Below the pieces are notes generated by a model. It had not been told where the DNA came from. It worked only from the letters and a program-made list of their open reading frames with translations, and made no database searches. DNA of 33,956 nt from Chitinophagaceae bacterium (GTDB taxonomy: Bacteria; Bacteroidota; Bacteroidia; Chitinophagales; Chitinophagaceae). The DNA lies in the NCBI GenBank assembly GCA_022841365.1, contig JALHRP010000012.1:1-33956 (forward strand), read 5' to 3'. Both the position numbers and the translations under genes were made by a program. This document shows positions 23,004-30,704 of this stretch, piece after piece (position 1 is the first letter of the stretch; each line of letters starts with the position of its first letter).

Positions 23004-24062
23004 ATGAATCAAACACAAGATAATGCAGCACATGCACTAACTGGTAGACACCTAAATAATGGGTGGATAGTAACAAAGAAAATCGAACCTAAACCAGGGT
23101 CAACTGGTGGCTTTTTCAGTTTTTGTTACATTGTAAACAATGGTGAAAAGGACGCATTCTTAAAAGCTTTAAATTTCAATGCTTTTTTTCAACTCTTTAG
23201 AGGAAAATCAATAGTTGAAATAATTAACGAACAAACAAAGGCATACCAGTTTGAGAAAGAACTTTTACTTAAATGTAAAAACAATAGACTTTCTAAGGTC
23301 TCAATGATAATAGATGAAGGAGAAGAGTTTATTGAAGGCTATACTATTTCTAATGTTCCTTATTTAATTTTTGAAATGGCAGAAGGGGACGTTAGATCAC
23401 ACATGAATTTTAGTAAGGATATTGATTTAGCTTGGAAACTAAAATCCTTGCATGACGTGGCGGTTGGATTAAAACAATTGCATGGTATTGAAATAGGACA
23501 TCAAGACCTAAAGCCGTCAAATGTTTTACTTTATGACAAGGGTATTGTTTCAAAAGTAGGTGATTTAGGTCGTTCACTTTGTTCCGATATTGATGCACCA
23601 CATGATAATGGAAAAGATTTTCCTGGTGAATTTACATATGCACCACCTGAATATTTATATAGGTATGTTGAACCTGATTGGAACAAAAGAGTCCGGGCAA
23701 CAGATATGTATCTGTTTGGCAGTCTAGTAACATACTATTTTTTGGGTGCTAATATGACCGCATTAATAGGAAAAAACCTCGACCCTCAATTTCGATGGGG
23801 AAAATGGGGAGGAAGTTTTTTAGATGTTACAGATTATTTAGTTGACGCATTTTACAAAGCATTAAAGGAGTTTAAGGGTTCTATTAGCAATCAAGAATTA
23901 GCTGCCGATTTAATAGAAGTATTGGAGTACTGTTGTTTTCCTTATCCAGAAAAACGTGGACATCCTAAAGCAATCAGCCAAATCGGAAACCAATATGACT
24001 TTCAAAGGGTTGTTTCAAAGTTTGACCTTCTTTCTAAAAAAGCAACATATTTATTTAAATAA
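23004..24062 (+). CDS. Hanks-type protein kinase
   Basis: A 352-residue cytoplasmic kinase domain protein without a membrane helix. Glycine loop GSTGGFFS (32-39), ATP-binding Lys54 (FLKAL), Glu84 (FEKEL), catalytic loop HQDLKPSN (166-173; Asp168, Lys170, Asn173), metal-binding Asp187 in GDLGRS (DLG for DFG), APPE (213-216) and TDMYLFG (233-239). All key catalytic residues are present, so it should be active. The C-terminal part (260-352) has no recognised sensor domain. Its stop overlaps the ATG of the TPR gene by one base (TAATG), so kinase and TPR protein are produced together. Confidence 0.9.
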   Translation: MNQTQDNAAHALTGRHLNNGWIVTKKIEPKPGSTGGFFSFCYIVNNGEKDAFLKALNFNAFFQLFRGKSIVEIINEQTKAYQFEKELLLKCKNNRLSKVSMIIDEGEEFIEGYTISNVPYLIFEMAEGDVRSHMNFSKDIDLAWKLKSLHDVAVGLKQLHGIEIGHQDLKPSNVLLYDKGIVSKVGDLGRSLCSDIDAPHDNGKDFPGEFTYAPPEYLYRYVEPDWNKRVRATDMYLFGSLVTYYFLGANMTALIGKNLDPQFRWGKWGGSFLDVTDYLVDAFYKALKEFKGSISNQELAADLIEVLEYCCFPYPEKRGHPKAISQIGNQYDFQRVVSKFDLLSKKATYLFK

Positions 24063-24709
24063 TGGCTATTATTTACGAAATAAAAGAAAGGCGTTTAATA
24101 CCCAATTGGCGTGACTATAAACGTACCTTGCAAATTGGCGAATTGAGTACATCCAATTCACAGCCACTAGAGATAAATATAGACAGAGTCGTTAATGATT
24201 GGAGTGAAATTAAAAATATAGGAACTGCCGCTGAATTAGTTAATGCCGCATTTATTTCAGGCAAAAGTGAGTTTTTCGAGCTGATTGAAGCGATAGCTCT
24301 TATCAAGAAAAATTCAGATTCTGCTTCTAATACATTGCTTTCACTAACAGACGCATTTGATGTACCAATTGGGAATAACAGTAATTCAAAGGCTAAAACT
24401 TTTATACTAGAGAAAGACATAGAAACTATTAATGAGTTTCATGCATTAATTAACAATAAATCACTATTTAAGGTAATTAATCGGACAAAAAAGAGAACCA
24501 TTAATGAAATATTCAATCCAATTGTCTGGGTTGAGCTTTCAAGATTATATATAATGCATGGACAGGAAAGAAAAGCAGAAAGAGCAATGCTGACAGCTCT
24601 ACACTTGGCACCTGACAATAGATTCGTTCTTCGTTCAGCTACAAGACTATTTATACACACTGATCAATTTGATAAGGCATTGTATTACTTAAAAAAAGCA
24701 ACTCATTAA
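24062..24709 (+). CDS. TPR protein, N-terminal part (frame 0, 215 aa)
   Basis: Residues 1-150 show no known domain (start MAIIYEIKERRLIPNWRDYK). TPR repeats begin near 160: PIVWVELSRLYIMHGQERKA, HLAPDNRFVLRSATRLFIHTDQFDKALYYLKKA. The frame stops at 24707-24709 in mid-repeat. In the -1 frame the next codons, from 24688, read through to 25611 and continue the TPR logically (LKYDPWLISAHIATSSIMK). The two parts therefore look like one protein of about 516 residues, interrupted by a single-base frame change at or near the A-run 24691-24697. Confidence 0.75.
   Translation: MAIIYEIKERRLIPNWRDYKRTLQIGELSTSNSQPLEINIDRVVNDWSEIKNIGTAAELVNAAFISGKSEFFELIEAIALIKKNSDSASNTLLSLTDAFDVPIGNNSNSKAKTFILEKDIETINEFHALINNKSLFKVINRTKKRTINEIFNPIVWVELSRLYIMHGQERKAERAMLTALHLAPDNRFVLRSATRLFIHTDQFDKALYYLKKATH
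24691..24697 (+). promoter_or_regulatory. A-AAA-AAA run at the frame junction (possible -1 frameshift site)
   Basis: Seven A residues positioned as A AAA AAA relative to the upstream frame, the arrangement of a -1 slippery heptamer. A slip here gives K-K-S-N-S-L-K-Y-D-P-W into the downstream frame, while normal reading gives K-K-A-T-H-stop. No obvious stimulatory stem follows. An eighth A lost in assembly, or a real one-base deletion, gives the same picture. Confidence 0.45.
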
Positions 24710-24756
24710 AATATGACCCCTGGTTAATTTCTGCACATATTGCAACATCTTCAATT

Positions 24757-25611
24757 ATGAAGAGATTTTCTCCTTTGATTAAAGACGGAGAAAAACTTAT
24801 CAATTCAAACAAGTTTTCACCATATGAGCTTACCGAACTATATAGTTCTTTAGGTACCTTAGAATTCAATGATGGCTCGTTTAAAAAAGCAAAAACTCAT
24901 TTTGATAATTCAATGCTGCAACCTAATGACAACGCATTAGCCCAATTAGAATGGGTTTCTAAAGAAGATTCTCGATTCTCGGTTAACCCATTTTCTTTTG
25001 GAGGTGTAATTAATCCATTTGAAGCATTCGCATTGGAACACTATGAGCAAGGAAATTGGAAAGAGGCATTTTTTAATTGTATCAAATGGTTCCTAGACAC
25101 TCCTTTCTCCAAAAGACCTGTTTTATTAGGCTCATATATCGCAGGTTCATTGTTGAAGGACGCTAATGCATCGGTCCTTTTATGTGAAGTTGGTTTACAA
25201 GCTAATCCCAATGACCCAACTTTACTAAATAACATAATTTACGAACTAGCAAAGTCGAACAACATTCTTAATGCATCTAAATATATAAATCAAATTAAAG
25301 AAATAGATATTTCGTCATTACCAAATGAAACTAAAGTTACTATTCAGGCAACACTTGGGTTAGTTGCATTAAGAAATAAGGAATATGAACTAGGTAAGCA
25401 ATTATATGAATTAGCAATTAGTAATTCCGATAAAATAAAGAATGAATATTTAAAAAATTTAGCGATTGTGAATTTTGCTCGTGAGCTTATAATTGCTGAA
25501 CTACCAGGAAAAGAAAAATATTTAGAGTTAGTCAAGAATATGAAACTTGACGACAAGCATAAGGACTTGATTGAACTTAAAAAGGAGACAATTGAATACA
25601 AAGGAAAATAG
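24757..25611 (+). CDS. TPR protein, C-terminal part (-1 frame, 284 aa from the first ATG)
   Basis: Continues the TPR array of the preceding frame: LTELYSSLGTLEFNDGSFKK, AFALEHYEQGNWKEAFFNC, ASVLLCEVGLQANPNDPTLL, ATLGLVALRNKEYELGKQLY. No enzyme motif. The ATG at 24757 is only the first in-frame start; coding sense extends upstream to about 24688, so it is more likely the 3' part of one gene beginning at 24062 than an independent gene. Probably a protein-interaction partner or target of the kinase. Ends seven bases before the attC-like site. Confidence 0.7.
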   Translation: MKRFSPLIKDGEKLINSNKFSPYELTELYSSLGTLEFNDGSFKKAKTHFDNSMLQPNDNALAQLEWVSKEDSRFSVNPFSFGGVINPFEAFALEHYEQGNWKEAFFNCIKWFLDTPFSKRPVLLGSYIAGSLLKDANASVLLCEVGLQANPNDPTLLNNIIYELAKSNNILNASKYINQIKEIDISSLPNETKVTIQATLGLVALRNKEYELGKQLYELAISNSDKIKNEYLKNLAIVNFARELIIAELPGKEKYLELVKNMKLDDKHKDLIELKKETIEYKGK

Positions 25612-25617
25612 AAATAC

Positions 25618-25753
25618 GCACCATAAAACGGGTTTGGCAAAAGTGGCGGTTTAGTGCTCCGCAGACACATTTGTGGTTAATAAAAGTTTTGTTCTCCGCA
25701 TCAAAATTTGTGGTGAAAATCGCCACCTTCGCCAAGCCCGAAAACGTTATCGG
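25618..25753 (+). repeat. attC-like recombination site (d)
   Basis: Long inverted repeat. The arms 25629-25652 and 25717-25740 match at 20 of 24 positions, and all four differences are transitions. Outer arm GCACCATAA (25618-25626); right end AAAAC then GTTATCGG (25746-25753). It shares GGC/GGTTT–GCAAAAG on the left and CTTCGC–AACGTTAT on the right with site (c). Predicted exchange at 25746/25747. Confidence 0.6.
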
Positions 25754-25768
25754 TAATTATATTAGATC

Positions 25769-25897
25769 ATGAAGATTTGTCAAAACTGCTCATCAGAAAT
25801 TCAAGATTCGTTTAACTTCTGCCCGACTTGTGGCCCCCGATATAGTCCAAGCATTTTCTTATGGATTGGTGTCCCCTCTAACCGAAATAAAACTTAA
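25769..25897 (+). CDS. Truncated zinc-ribbon protein, 42 aa
   Basis: Begins directly after site (d): MKICQNCSSEIQDSFNFCPT then CG, a complete CxxC–CxxC zinc ribbon (Cys4, Cys7, Cys18, Cys21) like the N-terminus of many larger bacterial proteins. From about residue 29 the frame runs into the paired-hairpin element (e) and stops, so the rest of the original protein is missing. It looks like a gene cut off by insertion of the element or by deletion. Could still make a small zinc-binding peptide. Confidence 0.5.
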   Translation: MKICQNCSSEIQDSFNFCPTCGPRYSPSIFLWIGVPSNRNKT

Positions 25898-25923
25898 ACC
25901 GCTAGTTGGTGAGGGCACCACCC
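25855..25923 (+). repeat. Paired-hairpin element (e), upstream of the 25946 gene
   Basis: TTCTTATGGATTGGTGTCC on the left and GGTGAGGGCACC (about 25908-25919) on the right, with spacer GAAATAAAACTTAAACCGCT. TTG (25866-25868) has the same 19-base distance to TA (25888) as in element (b), but the -7 sequence TAAAACTT is a poor promoter match. Its left end overlaps the last codons of the truncated zinc-ribbon frame. Confidence 0.6.
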
Positions 25924-25945
25924 AGTAAAACAAAATTTAAACAAA

Positions 25946-26347
25946 ATGGTACTTGCTTTTTTTGAAAACGAAAGACAGCAAATCAGAAAAGTTGTTGATT
26001 ATGCCAAAAATTATATTTATCAAACGGACGACTTACTTGATATGAAGAATGGCGAGATGACTACACCCGGCGAAGACCCCGGTCATTTGGTGCTTGTTGG
26101 AGGCGGACGTTGGATATGCTACTATCTAGTAGACCATCCAAATAAAGGTCGTTGCCATTATTTTGATATCAAACTCGACATATCAGGTGAACTTCCTGAT
26201 AAACCTCAAATGGAGTACATAGTGAAAGAGTTCGGAATTGATAATCCCTTAATGGATGAGCATATTAAGATTAATAACGAAGAAATGGTGGTTAATATCG
26301 TTCTTCCATTCGGTTCCTTTTTCACAGCAACTTCTCTCAAGAAATAA
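25946..26347 (+). CDS. Hypothetical protein, 133 aa
   Basis: Not recognised. A soluble protein with a helical start (MVLAFFENERQQIRKVVDYA), a central GHLVLVGGGRWICYYLVD strand region, HYFDIKLDISGELPD and a C-terminal VVNIVLPFGSFFTATSL strand pair. No signal peptide. It is the last gene of the accessory island. The 228 bases after it hold no gene and lead into the conserved region upstream of the molybdenum hydroxylase operon. Confidence 0.7.
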   Translation: MVLAFFENERQQIRKVVDYAKNYIYQTDDLLDMKNGEMTTPGEDPGHLVLVGGGRWICYYLVDHPNKGRCHYFDIKLDISGELPDKPQMEYIVKEFGIDNPLMDEHIKINNEEMVVNIVLPFGSFFTATSLKK

Positions 26348-26475
26348 AGATGGATATCTGCACGTAGTTAAATGGGAGCCGTTGCCTAGCAGTAAAATGA
26401 ATCCGCCGCTTCAAACATCCTCTGTTTAGTTGCCCCTTGCCCCATCCGCAATTTGATTAAACATTCTTCCTCCTG

Positions 26476-26575
26476 ATTCCCGTTAATCAACACAAAACAG
26501 TCGTTCATATAATTGGTATGGTTTTATGTTTTCATGTTTTGAAGAATGATTAACTTCCCAAAAAAGTAGTTCATT
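26476..26575 (+). promoter_or_regulatory. Conserved upstream region of hydroxylase operon 1
   Basis: About 100 bases closely similar to 30705-30803, sharing ATTCCCGTT, CACAAAACA, TTCATATAATTG, TTTATGT–TTCATGTTTTG and TAACTTCCC in the same order up to the start codon. The duplicated block probably holds the promoter and a shared operator. TATAATTG is a near match to the -7 box. Confidence 0.65.
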
Positions 26576-27043
26576 ATGGCAGCAATCAATTTGAATGTAA
26601 ACGGTAAAACAGTATCGGTTGATGTAGATCCTGCAACACCTCTTTTGTGGGTACTGAGAGATCATTTGAACTTGGTTGGTACAAAATTCGGTTGCGGTAT
26701 TGCCCAATGCGGTGCATGTACCGTTCACTTAAATGGCAGCGCTGTACGTTCCTGCTCTTTACCGGTTTCATCTGTAAAAAATAATGCCATTGTTACCATC
26801 GAAGGATTAAGCGAAACAGGCGATCATCCGTTGCAACAGGCATGGGAAGAACTGGATGTGTCGCAATGTGGTTATTGCCAGGCGGGCCAAATTATGAGTG
26901 CCGCTGCCTTGTTGAAACGTAATCCAAAACCAACCGATCAGGATATTGATAATGCCATGTCGGGAAATATCTGCAGATGCGGAACACATGTGCGCATTCG
27001 TAAAGCAATTCATTCAGCAGCTAAAACACAAAGCAAAAACTAA
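26576..27043 (+). CDS. (2Fe-2S) subunit of an isoquinoline-1-oxidoreductase-type molybdenum hydroxylase, copy 1
   Basis: A 155-residue electron-transfer subunit. The plant-type [2Fe-2S] cluster is bound by Cys40, Cys45, Cys48 and Cys60 ([16 protein letters not shown]). The second cluster is bound by Cys98, Cys101, Cys133 and Cys135 ([17 protein letters not shown]). The length equals IorA of Brevundimonas isoquinoline oxidoreductase and small subunits of related aldehyde oxidases. There is no Tat signal, so it is expected to be exported as a complex with the next gene's product, two bases downstream. It passes electrons from molybdenum to an external acceptor. Confidence 0.93.
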   Translation: MAAINLNVNGKTVSVDVDPATPLLWVLRDHLNLVGTKFGCGIAQCGACTVHLNGSAVRSCSLPVSSVKNNAIVTIEGLSETGDHPLQQAWEELDVSQCGYCQAGQIMSAAALLKRNPKPTDQDIDNAMSGNICRCGTHVRIRKAIHSAAKTQSKN

Positions 27044-27045
27044 TT

Positions 27046-29151
27046 ATGGCAACAACACATTCAAGAAGAAATTTTCTGAAGGTATCTGCCTTATCAGGTG
27101 GCGGTATGCTCATCAGTTTTAGTTTGTTCAACCTGCCGGCAGAAGCAAAGGCATTGGACGACATGATTTTTACTCCCAATGCATATATCAAAATTACTGC
27201 CGACGGAACCATTGTGTTATTTGCACCAAATCCTGAAATTGGTCAGGGGGTAAAAACATCGTTACCAATGATCATCGCAGAAGAGTTGGGTGTTGATTGG
27301 AAAAAAATAAAAGTTGAACTCGCAGCATTAGATAAAAGAATGGGCCGGCAAACTGCCGGTGGCAGCGGATCGGTTCGTGGACGATTTACGGAGTTACGTA
27401 CTGTTGGTGCAACAGCCCGTGAAATGTTAACCACTGCTGCAGCGCAGCAATGGAATGTTCCTGTAACAGAATGTACCGTTGAAAACGGAGAAGTGATTCA
27501 TAAAGCAAGCGGAAAAAAATTGAGTTATGCAACGCTGGCATCTGCTGCTGCTAAACTGGAAGTGCCGGAGAAACCAACCTTAAAAGATCCAAAAGATTTT
27601 AAACTCATCGGCACCAGAGTAAAAGATGTAGATGCACATCACATTGTAACAGGTAAGCCGTTGTTTGGAATTGATACAAGAAAAGAAGGTATGCTGTTCG
27701 CCATGGTAAGTCGTGCGCCTGCTTATGGTAAAACATTGGGCGAAGTAAACGATGCAGCCGCATTAAAAATAGAAGGTGTAAAAAAAGTAGTGAAGATCAA
27801 GAACGCCGTTGCTGTGCTTGCAACTTCTACCTGGGCTGCAAAAAAAGGAAGAGACGCTTTAGTGATTCAATGGAACGCTAATGAGAAACTGGAAAACAGT
27901 GCCGAACATTTTGAAATGTTTAAAAAGGCACTTGAAAAACCTGCCCCAACAGAACCAACGAGAAATGATGGCGATGTAGAGGCAGCAAAAAACGGTGCAG
28001 CAAAAGTGCTGGATGTAACATACGAAATACCCACATTGTCGCACGGACAAATGGAGCCGCTGAACTTTTTTGCCAATGTAAAAGATGGTAAAGTAGAATT
28101 GTTTGGACCAACACAAGTACCCGGTGCAGTTAGAGCTGAGATATCAAAACTACTAGGAATAGCGGAAGAAAATATCAGCATTTCATCGCCACGTCAGGGT
28201 GGTGGATTCGGAAGAAAGTTAATGACTGATAATGGAGTTGAAGCGGCATTGATCTCGGCTGAAGCACAATGTCCTGTACAAGTACAATGGACACGTGAAG
28301 ATGATATGCAAAATGATTTTTATCGTCCGGCAGAAATGTGGAGATACCGTGCAGCACTTTCGTCGGATCAATTATTATCCTGGCATCAATCGGGTATTGG
28401 TATTGGTCGTGGTGTAAGAGGAGACAGTTATGTTGCAGGAGCTCTTACAAATTATCGAGCCGAAGGACAGGGTTTTACAAGCAATACACCAACAGGTTGG
28501 TGGAGAGCACCCGGTGCAAATACCTTGGCCTATGTGGCCGAAAGTTTTATGGATGAAGTATGTACGGCGTTGAAAAAAGATCCGGTGGCGTTTCGTTTGG
28601 AGTTGTTTAAAAAAGCAAAAGAGCAAACCGTTGGCAAAATAAATTACGATCCGGAAAAATATAAAAGTGTGGTTGAACTTGTGGCGAAGATGAGTAAATG
28701 GGGTACAAAAACACCCGGCGTGTTTAGAGGTTTCTCTACCTGGTTTTCATTTGGTTCTTATGTAGCGCAGGTAGTTGATGTACATATGTTAGATGGACAA
28801 CCAAAGGTGAAGAAAGTGTATTGCGCAGTCAACTGCGGTCGTGTAATTAATTTGAGTGGTGCAGAAAACCAGGTACAGGGTTCAATTGTTGATGGTATCA
28901 GCCATGCCATGTTTCCGAAAGTAACATTTGTAAATGGCGCAGTGGCCGAAACAAATTTTAATACGTACAAGTTCTTACGGATGAAAGATGCACCAACTGA
29001 AATTGATGTACAGTTTGTTGAAAGTGATGAAGCACCGTCGGGTTTAGGAGAACCGGCTTTACCACCGTTAGCAGCAGCTCTTGCCAATGCAATTTTTGCA
29101 GCTACAGGAAAACGATTACGCAAGATGCCGTTTGCCGAACAGTTGGCATAG
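27046..29151 (+). CDS. Molybdopterin-binding subunit of xanthine dehydrogenase/IorB family, copy 1
   Basis: A 701-residue catalytic subunit with a twin-arginine signal (HSRRNFLKVSAL, then a hydrophobic GGGMLISFSLF stretch), hence periplasmic. Cofactor-binding motifs: NPEIGQGVKTSLPMIIAEEL, SPRQGGGFGRKL and VYCAVNCGRVINLSGAENQV. The active-site glutamate is at Glu669 in GLGEPALPP. No FAD subunit is encoded, as in IorAB, so electrons should go to a cytochrome or quinone. The substrate (an N-heterocycle or aldehyde) cannot be fixed. Paralogue of the 31305 gene. Confidence 0.93.
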   Translation: MATTHSRRNFLKVSALSGGGMLISFSLFNLPAEAKALDDMIFTPNAYIKITADGTIVLFAPNPEIGQGVKTSLPMIIAEELGVDWKKIKVELAALDKRMGRQTAGGSGSVRGRFTELRTVGATAREMLTTAAAQQWNVPVTECTVENGEVIHKASGKKLSYATLASAAAKLEVPEKPTLKDPKDFKLIGTRVKDVDAHHIVTGKPLFGIDTRKEGMLFAMVSRAPAYGKTLGEVNDAAALKIEGVKKVVKIKNAVAVLATSTWAAKKGRDALVIQWNANEKLENSAEHFEMFKKALEKPAPTEPTRNDGDVEAAKNGAAKVLDVTYEIPTLSHGQMEPLNFFANVKDGKVELFGPTQVPGAVRAEISKLLGIAEENISISSPRQGGGFGRKLMTDNGVEAALISAEAQCPVQVQWTREDDMQNDFYRPAEMWRYRAALSSDQLLSWHQSGIGIGRGVRGDSYVAGALTNYRAEGQGFTSNTPTGWWRAPGANTLAYVAESFMDEVCTALKKDPVAFRLELFKKAKEQTVGKINYDPEKYKSVVELVAKMSKWGTKTPGVFRGFSTWFSFGSYVAQVVDVHMLDGQPKVKKVYCAVNCGRVINLSGAENQVQGSIVDGISHAMFPKVTFVNGAVAETNFNTYKFLRMKDAPTEIDVQFVESDEAPSGLGEPALPPLAAALANAIFAATGKRLRKMPFAEQLA

Positions 29152-29166
29152 CTTAATCACAAGCTT

Positions 29167-30063
29167 TTAATTCAACGCCCTGTATTCATTCGGCGTGTAA
29201 CCAACTTTTTGTTTGAACAAACGGGTAAAATGCTGCGGATACTTAAATCCTAATTCATAAGCGATCTGGCTTACTGATTTGTTGTGATCGAATATTTTTT
29301 CTTTTGCAAGATCAATCACCTTCAGTTGGATGTATTCCTGTGCTGTTTTGCCGGTTTCTTTTTTTATGAGATCTCCAAAGTAGTTAGAAGATAAGTTGAG
29401 TTCGCTTGCGCAATGCGTCACTGAAGGCAGACCGATCGTTTGCAGTTTATCAGATTGGAAATATTCAGTTAACAGGTTGTCAAACCGTTCTAAAATTCCT
29501 TTCAATAAATTATCACGGGTGATAAATTGCCGGTCATAAAAACGAACGCAATAGTTTAACAGCATTTCTATATTCGAAACGATCAGTTTTTTGCTATGCT
29601 TATCAATGGACTGTTGCAATTCGTATTCAATTTTCGTAAAACAATCGAATACAATTTTTCGTTCACGTTCAGATATATGCAACGCTTCATTGGATTGATA
29701 ACCAAAAAAAGAATAGTCTTGCATGTGCCGGCCAAGTGAAGTGCCATGAATCAGATCTGCATGAAATAGCAGCGCATATCCTTTCGGTTGATAGGTTTCT
29801 CCGTTGCTGTTAACACCTGCGGTTTGTCCGGGAGCCAGAAAAACCAATGTCCCTTCCTGGTAATCATAGGTATTTTTGCCATAGGTCATGTCACCACATT
29901 TTACTTCTTTTAAAAAGATGGTATAAAAACCAAAATACATCTTTGATCCTTCTCTCGGTGCTGCCTTCGAAAGATCGACCACACTCACCAGTGGGTGTTG
30001 CGTTTCATTCCTGTTGAAGACATTGTAATCGTTGATGGTCTCAAATCTTCTTATTGCATCCAT
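29167..30063 (-). CDS. AraC family transcriptional regulator
   Basis: A 298-residue regulator. The N-terminal cupin-like sensing domain includes GTLVFLAPGQTAGV. The C-terminal double helix-turn-helix (about 205-297) has CASELNLSSNYFGDLIKKE, GKTAQEYIQLKVIDLAKEKI, SVSQIAYELGFKYPQHFTRL and FKQKVGYTPNEYR. It lies between the two hydroxylase operons, convergent with the first (15 bases apart) and divergent from the NTF2-like gene. It is the obvious candidate regulator of the cluster. An in-phase direct repeat in its upstream region could be its operator. Confidence 0.93.
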   Translation of the reverse strand: MDAIRRFETINDYNVFNRNETQHPLVSVVDLSKAAPREGSKMYFGFYTIFLKEVKCGDMTYGKNTYDYQEGTLVFLAPGQTAGVNSNGETYQPKGYALLFHADLIHGTSLGRHMQDYSFFGYQSNEALHISERERKIVFDCFTKIEYELQQSIDKHSKKLIVSNIEMLLNYCVRFYDRQFITRDNLLKGILERFDNLLTEYFQSDKLQTIGLPSVTHCASELNLSSNYFGDLIKKETGKTAQEYIQLKVIDLAKEKIFDHNKSVSQIAYELGFKYPQHFTRLFKQKVGYTPNEYRALN

Positions 30064-30083
30064 AACAAATGTTTTATCTCAAT

Positions 30084-30091
30084 CAAAATTA
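30084..30091 (-). promoter_or_regulatory. Candidate -7 box for the AraC gene
   Basis: On the minus strand TAATTTTG fits TAnnTTTG, 20 bases before the start codon. No TTG is seen at the -33 position. Confidence 0.45.
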
Positions 30092-30132
30092 CTTTCTTTA
30101 CCTGTCCTTTGGCATTTCATTTGCCCTAATCT

Positions 30133-30166
30133 GTAATATTGGTAGATAAATCAGTAATACGGGTAG
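30133..30166. promoter_or_regulatory. Direct repeat with 21-base period, possible AraC operator
   Basis: GTAATATTGGTAG (30133-30145) and GTAATACGGGTAG (30154-30166) agree at 11 of 13 positions and are spaced exactly 21 bases, two helical turns. AraC-family proteins typically bind such direct repeats. It lies between the divergent AraC and NTF2-like genes. Confidence 0.55.
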
Positions 30167-30215
30167 TATCAGGAGAACAAAATTCAAAGACCTTTGTATC
30201 TAAATTTACAGTTGT

Positions 30216-30692
30216 ATGAAGTTATCAATTCTAAGCCTCTGTTTCATAACAATGAGTGTGCAATGGGCCTGCGCACAACAACCAAAAAGCAATCCTTCAG
30301 CAACAGAGCAGGAAATCACACATCTCTCAAAAAAGAAATGGTTGTGGATGTCAGACAAGAATGTAGATTCTTTAAATGTACTTTTTAATGAAAAATCGAT
30401 GTTTGTTCACATGGGAGGAAGCTGGGGAAAGGAACAGGAAATCAATGTGATTAAGAGTGGTGGCATTTGGTATAAGAAAGCTGAGGTGTACACAGTAATC
30501 ATCAACATTATCGGTAACACTGCCATCCTTTTAAATGATATTGACTTAGTGGCTGTTGTGGGAGGAAACGAAGTGATCAATCCTTTTATGGTTACGGAAG
30601 TATATATCAAAGAAAATGGCAAATGGAAGATGGGCTCGCTTACCTTTTCAAAGTTGATGAGACCAGTTAAGTTAAATAGTGACAGCAAATAA
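30216..30692 (+). CDS. Secreted NTF2-like (DUF4440/SnoaL-type) protein
   Basis: A 158-residue protein with an N-terminal signal peptide (MKLSILSLCFITMSVQWACA, likely cut after CAQ or at the Cys as a lipoprotein). The NTF2-like fold follows: EQEITHLSKKKWLWMSDKNVDSLNVLF, MFVHMGG and, near the end, VTEVYIKENGKWKMGSLTFSKL. No catalytic residues can be assigned. The position between two exported molybdenum hydroxylase operons, divergent from their likely regulator, suggests a related periplasmic binding or accessory role; that is inference. Confidence 0.8.
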   Translation: MKLSILSLCFITMSVQWACAQQPKSNPSATEQEITHLSKKKWLWMSDKNVDSLNVLFNEKSMFVHMGGSWGKEQEINVIKSGGIWYKKAEVYTVIINIIGNTAILLNDIDLVAVVGGNEVINPFMVTEVYIKENGKWKMGSLTFSKLMRPVKLNSDSK

Positions 30693-30704
30693 AATTTTTT
30701 ACAA

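Larger units (their letters stand above)
22976..25746 (+). mobile_element. Candidate integron-like gene cassette carrying kinase and TPR genes
   Basis: Bounded by the predicted G|TT exchange points of two attC-like sites. The cassette's first nine bases TTATGGTGC (22976-22984) are the exact reverse complement of GCACCATAA (25618-25626) at the outer arm of its own 3' site, the relation expected when a cassette circle supplies both halves of its attC. At 2771 bases it is long for a cassette. No integrase gene is present in the window, so it would be an integrase-less cluster or depend on a distant one. Confidence 0.5.

Noticed and set aside
20214..26347. Prophage, transposon or integrase gene in the accessory island
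   Set aside because: No integrase, transposase, capsid, terminase or relaxase is encoded; the mobility evidence is limited to the repeat elements.
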